A stretch of DNA of 64,000 bases. Origin: an uncultured Prevotellaceae bacterium (GTDB taxonomy: Bacteria > Bacteroidota > Bacteroidia > Bacteroidales > Bacteroidaceae). The notes below the pieces were generated by a model, which saw only the letters and a program-made list of their open reading frames with translations, searched no databases and had not been told where the DNA came from. The stretch lies in assembly GCA_900316475.1 (NCBI GenBank), contig ONDA01000006.1:1-64000 (forward strand), given 5' to 3'. Below are positions 42,627 through 50,559 of the stretch, one piece after another. The stretch's first letter is position 1, and each line of letters opens with the position of its first letter. The position numbers were made by a program, and so were the translations under genes.

Positions 42627-43814
42627 CTACTCCTTCAGCAGGCGGTCTATCTCGTCAAACTGCTTGCCCATATTGAGATTCAGGTAGATGCGGTAGAGAG
42701 CCGGTCCCCACTTCTGCTTCTGTTGTGGTGCCAGTTTCCTGTAGCGCTCCATATAGGGGCGTGCCAGGCTGTACGTGCTGCGCACTTGCTTCTTCTCGCG
42801 CAGCGGATGCAGCTTCAGCGCCTTGTTGATATAGGCCGTCCCGGCATTGTAATAGGGTTCGGGCAGCGAATCGTTCATCGCTATGAGCGTGTCGCTCAGG
42901 GCGATGCTCTCGTCGTAGCGCCCGATGTTGAACAGCACGGTAGACTTGGCAAAGAGGAAGAGTTCGCTGCGGCTGTTGTGACGCAGGGCTTCGTCGACGG
43001 TCGACAAAGCGCGCTGGTAGTCGCCGCGGGTGTTGTAGAAGTCCATCAGCCGCGGGAAGAAATAGTTGTTTTCCGGCGCATAGGCGAACCCCTTGCGCAG
43101 CGTTGCCACATAGAGCGAGTCGTCCTTCAGCTGACGGCGTGCCTCAGCAATGAACTGCAGGGTCGACTCCCGCCGGGCTGTGTCCTGCAGTGCCAGCTGA
43201 CGGTAGCGGAGTGTGAGCACGGGGTTGTCCTGCCGGTAGCCGCAGTAGGTCGTCCAGTAGGCCACCTCGGGCATGCGAGCGTCGAGCGAGTCGAGACGAT
43301 GGTCGGCAAACAGGGGCTGACGGGCGCAATCCATATAAGCCTCGCCGTAGGCGTAGGCCGTCTTGTAGTCGCCCTTACGTATAAAATAGGTGCAGGCGTA
43401 ATAGAGGTTGGGGCGGTACTTCAGCAGCTGCTCGGCATTCTCCTGGCGATACTCCAGGCTGACCTTCCCCTTGTTGTTGGGCCGCGCGTCGAGCGAGTCG
43501 AGGGTTTCGGCAACGGTGAAGAGGCGCCGCGTCAGGTTGTAGAACTGCGCCGTGTCTTGTTTCTGCTTCATGTAAAGTTTCTCGTTGACGGCCTGATACT
43601 GCATCAGCACCGACTCATACCACAGGGCGTAAATACGCTTGTTGGTCCTGTTCACAGTGTCCTTCAGCAGGTTCGTCATCAGCTTCTCAGCCTCCTCAAC
43701 CCGCTTGCCGCTCTTCAGTATCGTCCGCGCCTGACTGAGCTCTTTGCGCTGAGCCGGCGACGCGGAAAAAGCCATTGCGGCAAGAACAAGAAAACAGATT
43801 CTGATATCCTTCAT
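42627..43814 (-). CDS. Secreted TPR protein
   Basis: 395 residues with a signal peptide. TPR-like helical repeats run throughout, including GDYKTAYAYGEAYM and GDYQRALSTVDEALRHN, and the end is YRKLAPQQKQKWGPALYRIYLNLNMGKQFDEIDRLL. It shares segments and order with the TPR protein at 57927-59186 (PNxKGKV..., YMERYRKLAP-Q and ALYRIYLNL), so the two are paralogues. It is probably periplasmic and the partner is unknown. It converges on the RelA/SpoT gene with a 16-base gap. Confidence 0.8.
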   Translation of the reverse strand: MKDIRICFLVLAAMAFSASPAQRKELSQARTILKSGKRVEEAEKLMTNLLKDTVNRTNKRIYALWYESVLMQYQAVNEKLYMKQKQDTAQFYNLTRRLFTVAETLDSLDARPNNKGKVSLEYRQENAEQLLKYRPNLYYACTYFIRKGDYKTAYAYGEAYMDCARQPLFADHRLDSLDARMPEVAYWTTYCGYRQDNPVLTLRYRQLALQDTARRESTLQFIAEARRQLKDDSLYVATLRKGFAYAPENNYFFPRLMDFYNTRGDYQRALSTVDEALRHNSRSELFLFAKSTVLFNIGRYDESIALSDTLIAMNDSLPEPYYNAGTAYINKALKLHPLREKKQVRSTYSLARPYMERYRKLAPQQKQKWGPALYRIYLNLNMGKQFDEIDRLLKE

Positions 43815-43838
43815 AACATCCTTTTATCAATTCAGCCG

Positions 43839-43846
43839 CAAAATTA
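43839..43846 (-). promoter_or_regulatory. -7 box (TAATTTTG) of the 42627 TPR gene
   Basis: The minus-strand match lies about 25 bases upstream of the start. Confidence 0.6.
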
Positions 43847-43945
43847 CAATATCTTCACCAATAATATATGCACCTGCCGCCTTTTTTCCATTTTTTTAAT
43901 AGTCATAAAAAGAATGAAAATTTTTGCCATATCAAAATAATATGC

Positions 43946-43953
43946 TATATTTG
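43946..43953 (+). promoter_or_regulatory. -7 box (TATATTTG) of the sugar kinase
   Basis: TATATTTGCA lies 35 bases before the ATG. Confidence 0.7.
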
Positions 43954-43987
43954 CAGTCCAAAACTCTAAAAACTTAAAAAGAAAACA

Positions 43988-45577
43988 ATGACTGCAAAGC
44001 AAACCATCGAGGCTGGAAAAGCCATCCTGGGAATCGAATTCGGTTCCACACGTATCAAGGCCGTACTCATCGACCAAGACAACAAACCCATTGCACAGGG
44101 AAGCCACGAGTGGGAGAACCAACTCGTAGACGGCCTCTGGACGTACTCCACAGAAGCCATCTGGTATGGCCTGCAGGACTGTTATGCAGAGCTGCGCAAG
44201 GACGTACAGCGCCAGTACGACTGCGAGATAGAGTCGCTGGCCGCCATCGGCTTCTCAGCAATGATGCACGGCTATATGGCGTTCAACGAGAAGCAGGAAA
44301 TCCTGGTGCCCTTCCGCACGTGGCGTAACACGAACACGGGTAAGGCTGCCGCCGAACTTTCGAAGCTGTTCAACTACAACATCCCCCTGCGCTGGAGCAT
44401 CAGCCACCTCTATGAGGCCATCCTCGACAACGAGGAGCATGTGGCCGACATCAAGTATCTCACCACGCTGGCAGGCTACGTCCACTGGCAGGTGACAGGC
44501 CAGTTCGTACTCGGTGTGGGCGACGCCTCGGGCATGATTCCCGTCGACCCCGCCACCAAGACATACGACGCCACGATGGTCGAGAAGTTCGACAACATCG
44601 TGGCACCACGCGGATTCTCCTGGAAGCTCCTCGACATCCTGCCGAAGTCGCTGAATGCCGGCGAGAACGCCGGATTCCTCACCCCCGAGGGTGCCAAGCG
44701 CCTCGACGTCAGCGGCCACCTGAAGCCCGGCTGCCCCGTCTGTCCTCCCGAAGGCGACGCTGGCACAGGAATGGTAGCCACCAACGCCGTGAAGCAGCGC
44801 ACGGGTAACGTGTCGGCAGGCACGTCGTCGTTCTCGATGATAGTCCTCGAGAAGCCGCTGTCGAAGCCCTACGAGATGATTGATATGGTGACCACACCCG
44901 ACGGCTCGCTCGTGGCTATGGTACACTGCAACAACTGCACCAGCGACCTCAACGCCTGGGTGAACCTCTTCAAGGAGTATCAGCAGCTGCTCGGCGTGCC
45001 CGTCGACATGAACGAGGTGTTCGGCAAGCTCTATAACAACGCACTCAACGGCGACACCGACTGCGGCGGTCTCGTCAGCTACAACTACATCAGCGGCGAG
45101 CCTGTCACCGGGCTCAGCGAGGGACGTCCCCTCTTCGTCCGCTCGGCCAGCGACAAGTTCAATCTGGCCAACTTCATGCGTGCCCACCTCTATGCCTCGG
45201 TCGGCGTGCTGAAGATAGGCAACGACATTCTGTTCAAGGACGAGATGATACGCGTGGACCGCATCACCGGTCACGGCGGACTCTTCAAGACCAAAGGCGT
45301 GGGACAGCGCATACTGGCAGCTGCCATCAACTCGCCCATCTCGGTGATGGAGACAGCGGGCGAAGGCGGTGCCTGGGGTATCGCCCTGCTGGCTGGCAAT
45401 ATGGTGAACAACCCCAACAAGCTGAGCCTGGCCGACTATCTCGAGACCGTCGTCTTCGCCGGCAACACAGGCGTCTCGATAGCTCCCACACCCGAGGACG
45501 TCGCCGGATTCGAGAAGTACATTGAGAACTACAAGCGCTGCCTACCCGTCGAGCAGTGTGCCGTAGACAACAAGTAA
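43988..45577 (+). CDS. FGGY-family carbohydrate kinase (xylulo-/ribulokinase type)
   Basis: 529 residues, typical for FGGY. The first actin-like domain begins ILGIEFGSTRIKAVLID and carries GFSAMMHGYMAF and LVPFRTWRNTNT. The second begins at about GCPVCPPEGDAGTGMVA, with the phosphate loop GNVSAGTSSFSMIV and adenosine motif ETAGEGGAWGIALLAG. It phosphorylates a ketose or related sugar. D-xylulose or L-ribulose are the likely substrates in plant-glycan users, but the sequence does not decide. A small lipoprotein gene follows 8 bases later. Confidence 0.85.
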   Translation: MTAKQTIEAGKAILGIEFGSTRIKAVLIDQDNKPIAQGSHEWENQLVDGLWTYSTEAIWYGLQDCYAELRKDVQRQYDCEIESLAAIGFSAMMHGYMAFNEKQEILVPFRTWRNTNTGKAAAELSKLFNYNIPLRWSISHLYEAILDNEEHVADIKYLTTLAGYVHWQVTGQFVLGVGDASGMIPVDPATKTYDATMVEKFDNIVAPRGFSWKLLDILPKSLNAGENAGFLTPEGAKRLDVSGHLKPGCPVCPPEGDAGTGMVATNAVKQRTGNVSAGTSSFSMIVLEKPLSKPYEMIDMVTTPDGSLVAMVHCNNCTSDLNAWVNLFKEYQQLLGVPVDMNEVFGKLYNNALNGDTDCGGLVSYNYISGEPVTGLSEGRPLFVRSASDKFNLANFMRAHLYASVGVLKIGNDILFKDEMIRVDRITGHGGLFKTKGVGQRILAAAINSPISVMETAGEGGAWGIALLAGNMVNNPNKLSLADYLETVVFAGNTGVSIAPTPEDVAGFEKYIENYKRCLPVEQCAVDNK

Positions 45578-45585
45578 ACCGGCGC

Positions 45586-45978
45586 ATGAGGAAGACACTC
45601 TTAACCCTGATGGCGGCACTGCTGCTGACGGCCTGTCAGGAGTCGCTCGAGGAGAAGGCGGCCAACGAGGCCAAGCTTTACACAAAGAAGAACTGCCCGG
45701 CACGCATTGCCGACAACCTGACGGTGGACAGCCTGACCTATGAGCCGCAGACGCGCACGCTGCACTACTACTACACCATAACGGGTGCGGCAGACAGCGT
45801 GGGACGGCTGAACCCGGAGGCGGCACGCAGCGCACTGCTGACGGAACTGAAGAACACGACGTCGATGATGGCCTTCAAGGAGGCGGGCTTCGCCTTTGCC
45901 TACACCTACCACTCGCAGCGCCACCCCGGCACGGTTCTCTACGAGACTGTCTTCAAGGCCAAGGATTACAAGCAGTAA
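45586..45978 (+). CDS. Small lipoprotein of unknown function
   Basis: 130 residues from MRKTLLTLMAALLLTACQESLEE, a clear lipoprotein signal. The body (ARIADNLTVDSLTYEPQTRTLHYYYTITGAADS..., HPGTVLYETVFKAKDYKQ) looks like an all-beta periplasmic lipoprotein found in Bacteroidales. No function is known. It is probably co-transcribed with the kinase and is followed by a strong terminator. Confidence 0.7.
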   Translation: MRKTLLTLMAALLLTACQESLEEKAANEAKLYTKKNCPARIADNLTVDSLTYEPQTRTLHYYYTITGAADSVGRLNPEAARSALLTELKNTTSMMAFKEAGFAFAYTYHSQRHPGTVLYETVFKAKDYKQ

Positions 45979-46027
45979 TCCCCCACCCCACGCGCACGCA
46001 CTGCAACTTGTCTTTCGCATACACAGC

Positions 46028-46072
46028 AAAGGGGGGAGCGCAGCCCATACCGGCTCGCTCCCCCCTTTTTCT
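46028..46072 (+). terminator. Terminator of the kinase-lipoprotein unit
   Basis: AAGGGGGGAGCG (46029-46040) pairs with CGCTCCCCCCTT (46056-46067), then a T run. It isolates htpG from upstream transcription. Confidence 0.9.
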
Positions 46073-46098
46073 TTGTCCGTACTGCTAAAAGCAGAAGG

Positions 46099-46119
46099 GT
46101 CCGTGTCCCATCCACGGAC
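46099..46119. promoter_or_regulatory. Inverted repeat upstream of the htpG promoter
   Basis: GTCCGTG (46099-46105), a 7-base spacer, CACGGAC (46113-46119), centred about 65 bases before the predicted htpG transcript start. The position suits an activator site for a sigma-54 promoter. A short hairpin with no role is the alternative. Confidence 0.35.
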
Positions 46120-46146
46120 TTTTCCCCATGCGCCGGAATTTCGTTT

Positions 46147-46163
46147 TTGGCACGCTTTTTGCT
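46147..46163 (+). promoter_or_regulatory. Sigma-54 (-24/-12) promoter of htpG
   Basis: TTGGCACG-CTTT-TTGCT matches the sigma-54 consensus at every defined position, with GG and GC separated by exactly 10 bases. It predicts a start near 46174 and a 27-base leader. No TAnnTTTG box is visible between it and the ATG. Confidence 0.8.
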
Positions 46164-46200
46164 TAATAATTGTCGAAAACAATAAAAACGCGATACGATT

Positions 46201-48261
46201 ATGCAAAAAGGTAACATCGGGGTTACTACCGAGAACATCTTCCCCGTTATCAAAAAGTTTCTCTACTCTGACCACGAAATCTTCCTGCGCGAGATGGTGT
46301 CGAACGCCGTCGACGCTACCCAGAAGCTGAAGACGCTGCAGCAGAAGGGCGACTTCAAGGGCGAACTGGGCGACCTGACGGTGCGCGTCGCGATGGACGC
46401 CGACAAGGGCACCATCACCATCTCCGACCGCGGCATCGGTATGACCGAAGAGGAGATTGACAAGTATATCAATCAGATAGCTTTCTCGGGCGTCACCGAC
46501 TTCCTGGAGAAGTACAAGGACAACGCCAACAGCATCATCGGACACTTCGGACTGGGATTCTACTCGTCGTTCATGGTAGCCAAGAAGGTGGAAATCGTCA
46601 CCAAGTCGTACAAGGACGGCGCCAAAGCCGTGAAGTGGTCGTGCGACGGCAGCCCCGCCTACGAGATTGACGAGACAGAGAAGGAGGACCGCGGTTCGGA
46701 TATCATTCTCTACATCGACGATGACTGCAAGGAGTTTCTCGACAAGTCGAAACTGGAAGGTCTGCTGAACAAGTACTGCAAGTTCCTGGCCGTTCCCGTC
46801 GCCTTCGGCAAGAAGCAGGAATGGTCGAGCGAAGAGAAGAAAATGGTTGACACACAAGAGGATAATATCATCAACAACGTGGAGCCGCTGTGGACAAAGA
46901 CACCGTCGACGCTGAAGGACGAGGACTACAAGTCGTTCTACCGCACACTCTACCCCATGAGCGACGAACCGCTGTTCTGGATTCACCTGAACGTGGACTA
47001 CCCGTTCAACCTGACGGGTATTCTCTACTTCCCGAAAATCAAGTCGAACATTGAGCTGCAGCGCAACAAGATTCAGCTCTACTGCAACCAGGTGTTCGTC
47101 ACAGACCAGGTGGAGGGCATCGTGCCCGAATTCCTGACGCTGCTGCACGGCGTCATCGACTCGCCGGACATACCGCTGAACGTCAGCCGCTCTTATCTGC
47201 AGAGCGACCGCGAGGTGAAGAAGATTTCGACCTATATCACGAAGAAGGTTGCCGACCGTCTGAAGGCTATCTTCGGCGAAGACCGCAAGCAGTACGAGGA
47301 GAAGTGGGACGACTTGAAGCTCTTCATCAACTACGGCATCCTGAGCGAGGAGGGTTTCTACGACCGCGCCAAAGACTTCGCCCTGATGAAGGACGTCAAC
47401 GGCAAGTACTTCACCTTCGACGAGTACAAGAAGCTGATTGAGGCTTCGCAGAAGGACAAGGACGACACACTGATCTACCTCTACGCAACCGACAAGGAGG
47501 AGCAGTACTCGTATATCAAAGCTGCTGAGGACAAGGGCTACTCCGTGCTGCTGCTCGACGGACAGCTCGACGTGCCCACCATACAGACGCTGGAGCAGAA
47601 GTTCGAGAAGAGCCGCTTCACACGCGTGGACAGCGACATCATAGACCGCCTGATTGTGAAGAGCGACGCCCCGAAGACCGACCTCAGCGAGGATGACAGT
47701 GACAATTTGTCAGCCGTCTTCAAGTCACAACTGCCAAACCTGGAAAAGACCGAGTTTATGGTACAGGTCGACGCCCTCGGTGCCGAAGCACGTCCCGTCA
47801 TCATCACGCAGAACGAGTGGATGCGCCGTATGAAGGAGATGAGCCGTTTCCAGCAGGGTATGAACTTCTACGGACAGATGCCCGACTCGTTCAACATCGT
47901 GCTCAACAGCGACCACCCGTTGGTGAAGCGCGTACTGACCGACGCCAAGAGCGCCACCGACGAGGCTCTGAAGCCCATCGTGGCCGAACTGAAGGGTCAG
48001 GAAGCCCGTCTGGCTGCCATCCAGCAACAGCAGGAGAAGAAGAAGTACGACGAGCTGACGCAGGAGGACAAGGACATGAAGGCCGAAGCCGAGAAGGCGG
48101 TACAGGCCGAGAAGGACAAGAAGCAGCAGGTCATCAGCGACTACGCGAAGACCAACGACGTTGTCCACCAGCTCATTGACCTCGCTCTGCTCCAGAACGG
48201 TATGCTGAAGGGCGAAGCGCTCGACCGCTTCCTGAAGCGCTCGGTAGACCTGATTAAGTGA
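46201..48261 (+). CDS. htpG: Molecular chaperone HtpG (Hsp90)
   Basis: 686 residues. The N-terminal GHKL ATPase carries LREMVSNAVDATQKL, DKGTITISDRGIGMTEEEI and IIGHFGLGFYSSFMVA. The middle domain carries GILYFPKIK, LYCNQVFVTD and LNVSRSYLQSDREVKK, and a C-terminal dimerisation part follows. A charged, Lys/Glu/Gln-rich stretch lies near the C-terminus (QQQQEKKKYDELTQEDKDMK type). It folds clients under stress. It stands alone between two terminators and is preceded only by the sigma-54-type promoter, which suggests stress- or activator-dependent expression. Confidence 0.97.
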   Translation: MQKGNIGVTTENIFPVIKKFLYSDHEIFLREMVSNAVDATQKLKTLQQKGDFKGELGDLTVRVAMDADKGTITISDRGIGMTEEEIDKYINQIAFSGVTDFLEKYKDNANSIIGHFGLGFYSSFMVAKKVEIVTKSYKDGAKAVKWSCDGSPAYEIDETEKEDRGSDIILYIDDDCKEFLDKSKLEGLLNKYCKFLAVPVAFGKKQEWSSEEKKMVDTQEDNIINNVEPLWTKTPSTLKDEDYKSFYRTLYPMSDEPLFWIHLNVDYPFNLTGILYFPKIKSNIELQRNKIQLYCNQVFVTDQVEGIVPEFLTLLHGVIDSPDIPLNVSRSYLQSDREVKKISTYITKKVADRLKAIFGEDRKQYEEKWDDLKLFINYGILSEEGFYDRAKDFALMKDVNGKYFTFDEYKKLIEASQKDKDDTLIYLYATDKEEQYSYIKAAEDKGYSVLLLDGQLDVPTIQTLEQKFEKSRFTRVDSDIIDRLIVKSDAPKTDLSEDDSDNLSAVFKSQLPNLEKTEFMVQVDALGAEARPVIITQNEWMRRMKEMSRFQQGMNFYGQMPDSFNIVLNSDHPLVKRVLTDAKSATDEALKPIVAELKGQEARLAAIQQQQEKKKYDELTQEDKDMKAEAEKAVQAEKDKKQQVISDYAKTNDVVHQLIDLALLQNGMLKGEALDRFLKRSVDLIK

Positions 48262-48294
48262 TTGTTAATATCTGACGGTCACTAACAAGAAAAC

Positions 48295-48336
48295 AAAAAA
48301 GGCGTCCGCTGGAAACAACGGACGCCTTTCTTTTTT
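48295..48336. terminator. Bidirectional terminator between htpG and tkt
   Basis: GGCGTCCG (48301-48308) pairs with CGGACGCC (48319-48326). An A run precedes it and a T run follows it, so it serves both converging genes. Confidence 0.9.
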
Positions 48337-48356
48337 CATCTATGCTTGACGGCAGC

Positions 48357-50369
48357 TTATGCCAGCAGCTTCTTCACCTGCTCGTAGACGTTCTGGCCAG
48401 TGAAGCCCAGCTTCTCGTCGAGCACCTTGTAAGGAGCAGAGAATCCGAACGACTCGAGACCCCAGACGCAACCGTCGGCACCTACGAGACCTTCGAGGTT
48501 GACGGGCAGACCGGCGGTCAGACCGAACTTCTTCTTGCCTGCGGGCAGTACGCTCTGCTGATACTCCTTGCTCTGCGCGCGGAACAAGCCCTCAGAGGGA
48601 ACGCTCACCACGCGGGTCTTGATGCCGTCGGCAGCCAGCAGCTTGGCACCAGCCTCAAGGGTAGACACCTCAGAACCGGAGGCCAGCAGGATGACATCGT
48701 AGTCGTCGGCAGAACCGGCGACGACGTAAGCACCCTTCGTTGCCTGCGTATAGTCGTTGCCCTCGGGCAGCATCTCGATGTTCTGACGCGAGAAGATGAG
48801 CGCTGTCGGCGTGTCGACGTTCTCCATAGCCATACGCCAGCAGACGGTTGTTTCCTCAGCATCGGCAGGACGGACAACGAGGACGCTGTTCTTGCCGTGA
48901 TGGTTCTTCAGCTTCTCCATCAGTCGGATTTGTGCCTCCTGCTCAACGGGCTCGTGGGTAGGACCGTCCTCGCCAACGCGGAAGGCGTCGTGGGTCCAGA
49001 TGAACTTCACGGGCAGCTCCATCAGGGCAGCCATACGGACGGCGGGCTTCATATAGTCGGAGAATACGAAGAACGTGCCGCAAGCGGGGATGACACCACC
49101 GTGCAGAGCCATACCGATGCAGCAGCAAGCCATCGTGAGCTCGGCAACGCCGGCCTCGAAGAAAGCACCGCTGAAGTCGCCCTTCACAATGTCCTTGGTC
49201 TTCTTCAGGAAGCCGTTGGTGTTGTCAGAGTTCGACAGGTCGGCAGAAGCGCAAATCATGTTGGGCACCTGCTCAGCCAGCTGACCGAGAACGGCAGCCG
49301 ATGCGCTACGGGTAGCCGAACCGGCCTTCTGCTCAACCTTCGTCCAGTCAATCTTCGGAGCCTTGCCGCTGAACCACGCTTCGAGCTGGGCGGCCTTCTC
49401 AGGATTGGCCTTTGCCCACTCGGCCTTTGCAGCATAGCGGTCGGCCACAATCTTCTTCAGCTCCTCAGCTCTACGCGCGTACATTTCCTTAACTTCGGGG
49501 AATATCTGGAACGGATTCTCAGGATCGGCGCCGAGGTTCTTCATCGTCTGGACGAAATTGTCGCCACCGAGGGGAGCACCGTGCGTAGCACAGTTGGACT
49601 CGTAGCTTGAGCCGTCAGCCTTGCGGGCACCCTTACCCATGATGCAATGACCGATAATCAGGCTGGGACGCTCCTTCTCGGCCTGGGCTTTCTTGATAGC
49701 CTCGCGAATCTGGTCGACGTCGTTACCGTCAATCTTCTGCACATACCAGCCCCAAGCCTCGTACTTCTTGGCCGTATCCTCGCAGGTGACGACCTCGGTG
49801 CGTGTAGACAGCTGGATATCGTTGGCGTCGTAGAACATAATCAGGTTGTCGAGTCCCAGGTTACCGGCAATACGGCCGGCGCCCTGCGAAATTTCCTCCT
49901 GCACGCCGCCGTCAGAGATGTAGGCGTAGATGGTCTGGTTCATAACGTCGCCCAGACGAGCCTTCAGGAACTTGGCAGCAATAGCAGCACCGACGGCGAA
50001 GGTGTGACCCTGACCGAGAGGACCAGAGGTGTTCTCAATGCCGCGAGCCAGCTCGCGCTCGGGGTGACCGGGCGTCACCGAGCCCCACTGACGCAGGTTC
50101 TTCAGGTCTTCAAGATCGTACTTACCGATAAGAGCCAGCTGTGAATAGAGCATCGGAGCCATGTGGCCGGGGTCAAGGAAGAAGCGGTCGCGACCCTCCC
50201 AAGTGGGGTTCTCGGGGTCGTAAACGAGAAATTCTGAGTAAAGCGTGTTGATAAAGTCAGCACCACCCATAGCACCGCCGGGGTGTCCCGACTTTGCCTT
50301 TTCAACCATTGCTGCAGCCAGAATACGGATGTTGTCGGCTGCGCGGTTCATAACTTTGTTGTCGTTCAT
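48357..50369 (-). CDS. tkt: Transketolase
   Basis: 670 residues. The thiamine-diphosphate site is seen in GAMGGADFINTLY, GPLGQGHTFAVGAA and ISDGGVQEEISQGAGRIAGNLGLDNLIMFYDAN. The pyrimidine domain carries FEAGVAELTMACCCIGMALHGGVIPACGTFFVFSDY and HDAFRVGEDGPTHEPVEQ, and a C-terminal domain completes it. It links the pentose phosphate pathway with glycolysis and is needed for pentose use, fitting the sugar kinase nearby. It is divergent from clpC. Confidence 0.97.
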   Translation of the reverse strand: MNDNKVMNRAADNIRILAAAMVEKAKSGHPGGAMGGADFINTLYSEFLVYDPENPTWEGRDRFFLDPGHMAPMLYSQLALIGKYDLEDLKNLRQWGSVTPGHPERELARGIENTSGPLGQGHTFAVGAAIAAKFLKARLGDVMNQTIYAYISDGGVQEEISQGAGRIAGNLGLDNLIMFYDANDIQLSTRTEVVTCEDTAKKYEAWGWYVQKIDGNDVDQIREAIKKAQAEKERPSLIIGHCIMGKGARKADGSSYESNCATHGAPLGGDNFVQTMKNLGADPENPFQIFPEVKEMYARRAEELKKIVADRYAAKAEWAKANPEKAAQLEAWFSGKAPKIDWTKVEQKAGSATRSASAAVLGQLAEQVPNMICASADLSNSDNTNGFLKKTKDIVKGDFSGAFFEAGVAELTMACCCIGMALHGGVIPACGTFFVFSDYMKPAVRMAALMELPVKFIWTHDAFRVGEDGPTHEPVEQEAQIRLMEKLKNHHGKNSVLVVRPADAEETTVCWRMAMENVDTPTALIFSRQNIEMLPEGNDYTQATKGAYVVAGSADDYDVILLASGSEVSTLEAGAKLLAADGIKTRVVSVPSEGLFRAQSKEYQQSVLPAGKKKFGLTAGLPVNLEGLVGADGCVWGLESFGFSAPYKVLDEKLGFTGQNVYEQVKKLLA

Positions 50370-50408
50370 AAATGTGTTTTAAATCAATTAAAAGGTTAGA
50401 TTTGGCTA

Positions 50409-50416
50409 CAAAATTA
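50409..50416 (-). promoter_or_regulatory. -7 box (TAATTTTG) of tkt
   Basis: The minus-strand match lies 40 bases upstream of the tkt start. Confidence 0.6.
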
Positions 50417-50494
50417 CAAAATAAATTTGAAAAGCCATACTTTTTCCCGAAACTTTTTCCTTAATGAAACATAAACGAAAAACTTTTACCCATT

Positions 50495-50511
50495 TTGGCA
50501 CGGTGTTTGCA
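50495..50511 (+). promoter_or_regulatory. Sigma-54 (-24/-12) promoter of clpC
   Basis: TTGGCACG-GTGT-TTGCA matches the sigma-54 consensus at every defined position, with the exact 10-base GG-GC spacing. The predicted start is near 50522, giving a 38-base leader. It overlaps a house-keeping promoter just downstream. Confidence 0.8.
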
Positions 50512-50521
50512 AAATATTATG

Positions 50522-50529
50522 TAATTTTG
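50522..50529 (+). promoter_or_regulatory. -7 box (TAATTTTG) of clpC
   Basis: TAATTTTGCA lies 30 bases before the chosen ATG. Its first base coincides with the transcript start predicted from the sigma-54 element, so the two promoters would compete or alternate. Confidence 0.6.
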
Positions 50530-50559
50530 CACACGAATCAAGAAAGGAAAAAGGAAAGA

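Noticed and set aside
45601..47148. Long minus-strand open frame of 515 codons
   Set aside because: It is the antisense of the small lipoprotein gene and htpG, which have strong family matches. Long shadow frames are common at this base composition.
50464..50559. Upstream start for clpC
   Set aside because: The 32 extra codons run through the sigma-54 element and the -7 box, and homologues begin at [13 protein letters not shown] sequence.
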